DNA of 64,000 nt from Taxillus chinensis (Eukaryota; Streptophyta; Magnoliopsida; Santalales; Loranthaceae), in assembly GCA_023512835.1 (NCBI GenBank), contig CM042090.1, positions 18,072,356-18,136,355 of the forward strand, written 5' to 3'. This document shows, in pieces, positions 63,662 to 64,000 of the stretch. The notes below the pieces were generated by a model. The model did no database searches. It worked only from the letters and a program-made list of their open reading frames with translations, and was not told the DNA's origin. Numbering within the stretch: position 1 is the stretch's first letter; the number at the start of each line of letters is the position of its first letter. Made by a program: the position numbers and the translations under genes.

Positions 63662-63840
63662 TAAATCTACCTATAATACTAATATACTATGTTTTGAATC
63701 CTTAATTAACACCACCTATGACCTAACCCAACACAAGCTTTCCCAGTGATCACGCTATAGCGATTGATAGTTCTTTCTTGGCGGAAAAAAAAAACGCAAT
63801 GGGATTGAGAAAAGCAGACAATATATAAATTAAGTGTAAT
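61260..63840. other. Intergenic region right of lyase B
   Basis: The lyase B leader and promoter occupy the first several hundred bases, including GT/TA-rich tracts near 61318-61380. The rest is AT-rich with (AAT/ATA)n runs near 63178-63232 and a TA microsatellite at about 63631-63658. No gene seen. Confidence 0.6.
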
Positions 63841-63852
63841 ATAGAAGGCTAG

Positions 63853-63860
63853 CTATAAAT
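63853..63860 (+). promoter_or_regulatory. TATA box of the right-edge gene
   Basis: CTATAAATAG at about 63853-63862 is a near-consensus plant TATA box. GC-richer sequence follows it, and an ATG lies about 120 bases downstream, a normal spacing for a short 5' UTR. Confidence 0.5.
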
Positions 63861-63975
63861 AGTCATAGTCATACGCACCGATATTGCAGGACTCGAGCGC
63901 TCTGAATCCAATTCCGGCCCTAGAGACTAGAGTACACCAGAGCTCGGTTGTGGAGTGGGAGTTAGAGAACTGCAA

Positions 63976-64000
63976 ATGAGAAGCACTAGCGGCCCAAGGT
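63976..64000 (+). CDS. Possible start of a gene cut by the window edge
   Basis: The first ATG after the TATA box opens a frame reading MRSTSGPR to the end of the window. Only eight codons are visible, so no product can be proposed. Support comes only from the TATA box and the change in base composition from about 63890. Confidence 0.3.

Noticed and set aside
1..64000. CRISPR arrays, operons, phage or bacterial systems, tRNA or rRNA genes
   Set aside because: No regularly spaced repeats, no polycistronic layout and no convincing cloverleaf or rRNA sequence were seen. The DNA is clearly plant nuclear.

Overview
The window is nuclear DNA from a flowering plant, most likely a woody eudicot. Introns are short to medium with GT-AG ends, intergenic DNA is very AT-rich, and every recognisable gene belongs to a plant or plant-expanded family. 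There is no prokaryotic architecture, CRISPR array, rRNA operon or convincing tRNA. I rebuilt exon structures by hand from splice signals, frame and family similarity. Gene models marked in-frame below sum to a multiple of three.

Layout, left to right. 132-6048 (minus): a CTR1/RAF3-type Raf-like MAPKKK, 15 exons. 6049-10367: AT-rich intergenic DNA. 10486-12117 (plus): an intronless P-class PPR protein with a cluster of site II promoter motifs. 14105-17783 (plus): a TIFY-CCT-GATA transcription factor of the ZIM/ZML group, 7 exons, with a foldback MITE in its last intron. 17784-23660: a gene-poor stretch with a poly(A)-tailed retrocopy candidate, a duplicated low-complexity patch and an exon-pair relic. 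23665-44046 (minus): one giant gene, about 23 exons and 2,600 residues, of the SABRE/KINKY POLLEN bridge-like lipid-transfer family. Its introns hold three LINE remnants and a 700-base block of G and T homopolymers that looks like an assembly artefact. 47320-48712 (plus): a small twin-CX9C mitochondrial protein (AT12CYS/MIX17-like) with a decayed copy of its last exon downstream. 50028-54366 and 56214-61259 (both minus): a tandem pair of rhamnogalacturonan lyases, 16 coding exons each with the same intron phases but different N-termini. 63854-64000: a TATA box and probable start of another plus-strand gene cut by the window edge.

The genes do not form a pathway. Ethylene/stress-type signalling, organelle RNA processing, transcription, lipid transport for cell expansion, mitochondrial stress and pectin remodelling are simply neighbours, as is normal in plant chromosomes. 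The only evident functional cluster is the lyase pair. I found no sign of a new multi-gene system. The observations most worth checking are the GC-AG intron in the kinase, the unresolved splice junction in the SABRE-like gene, the divergent N-termini of the lyase pair, the MITE hairpin, the retrocopy candidate and the homopolymer block.
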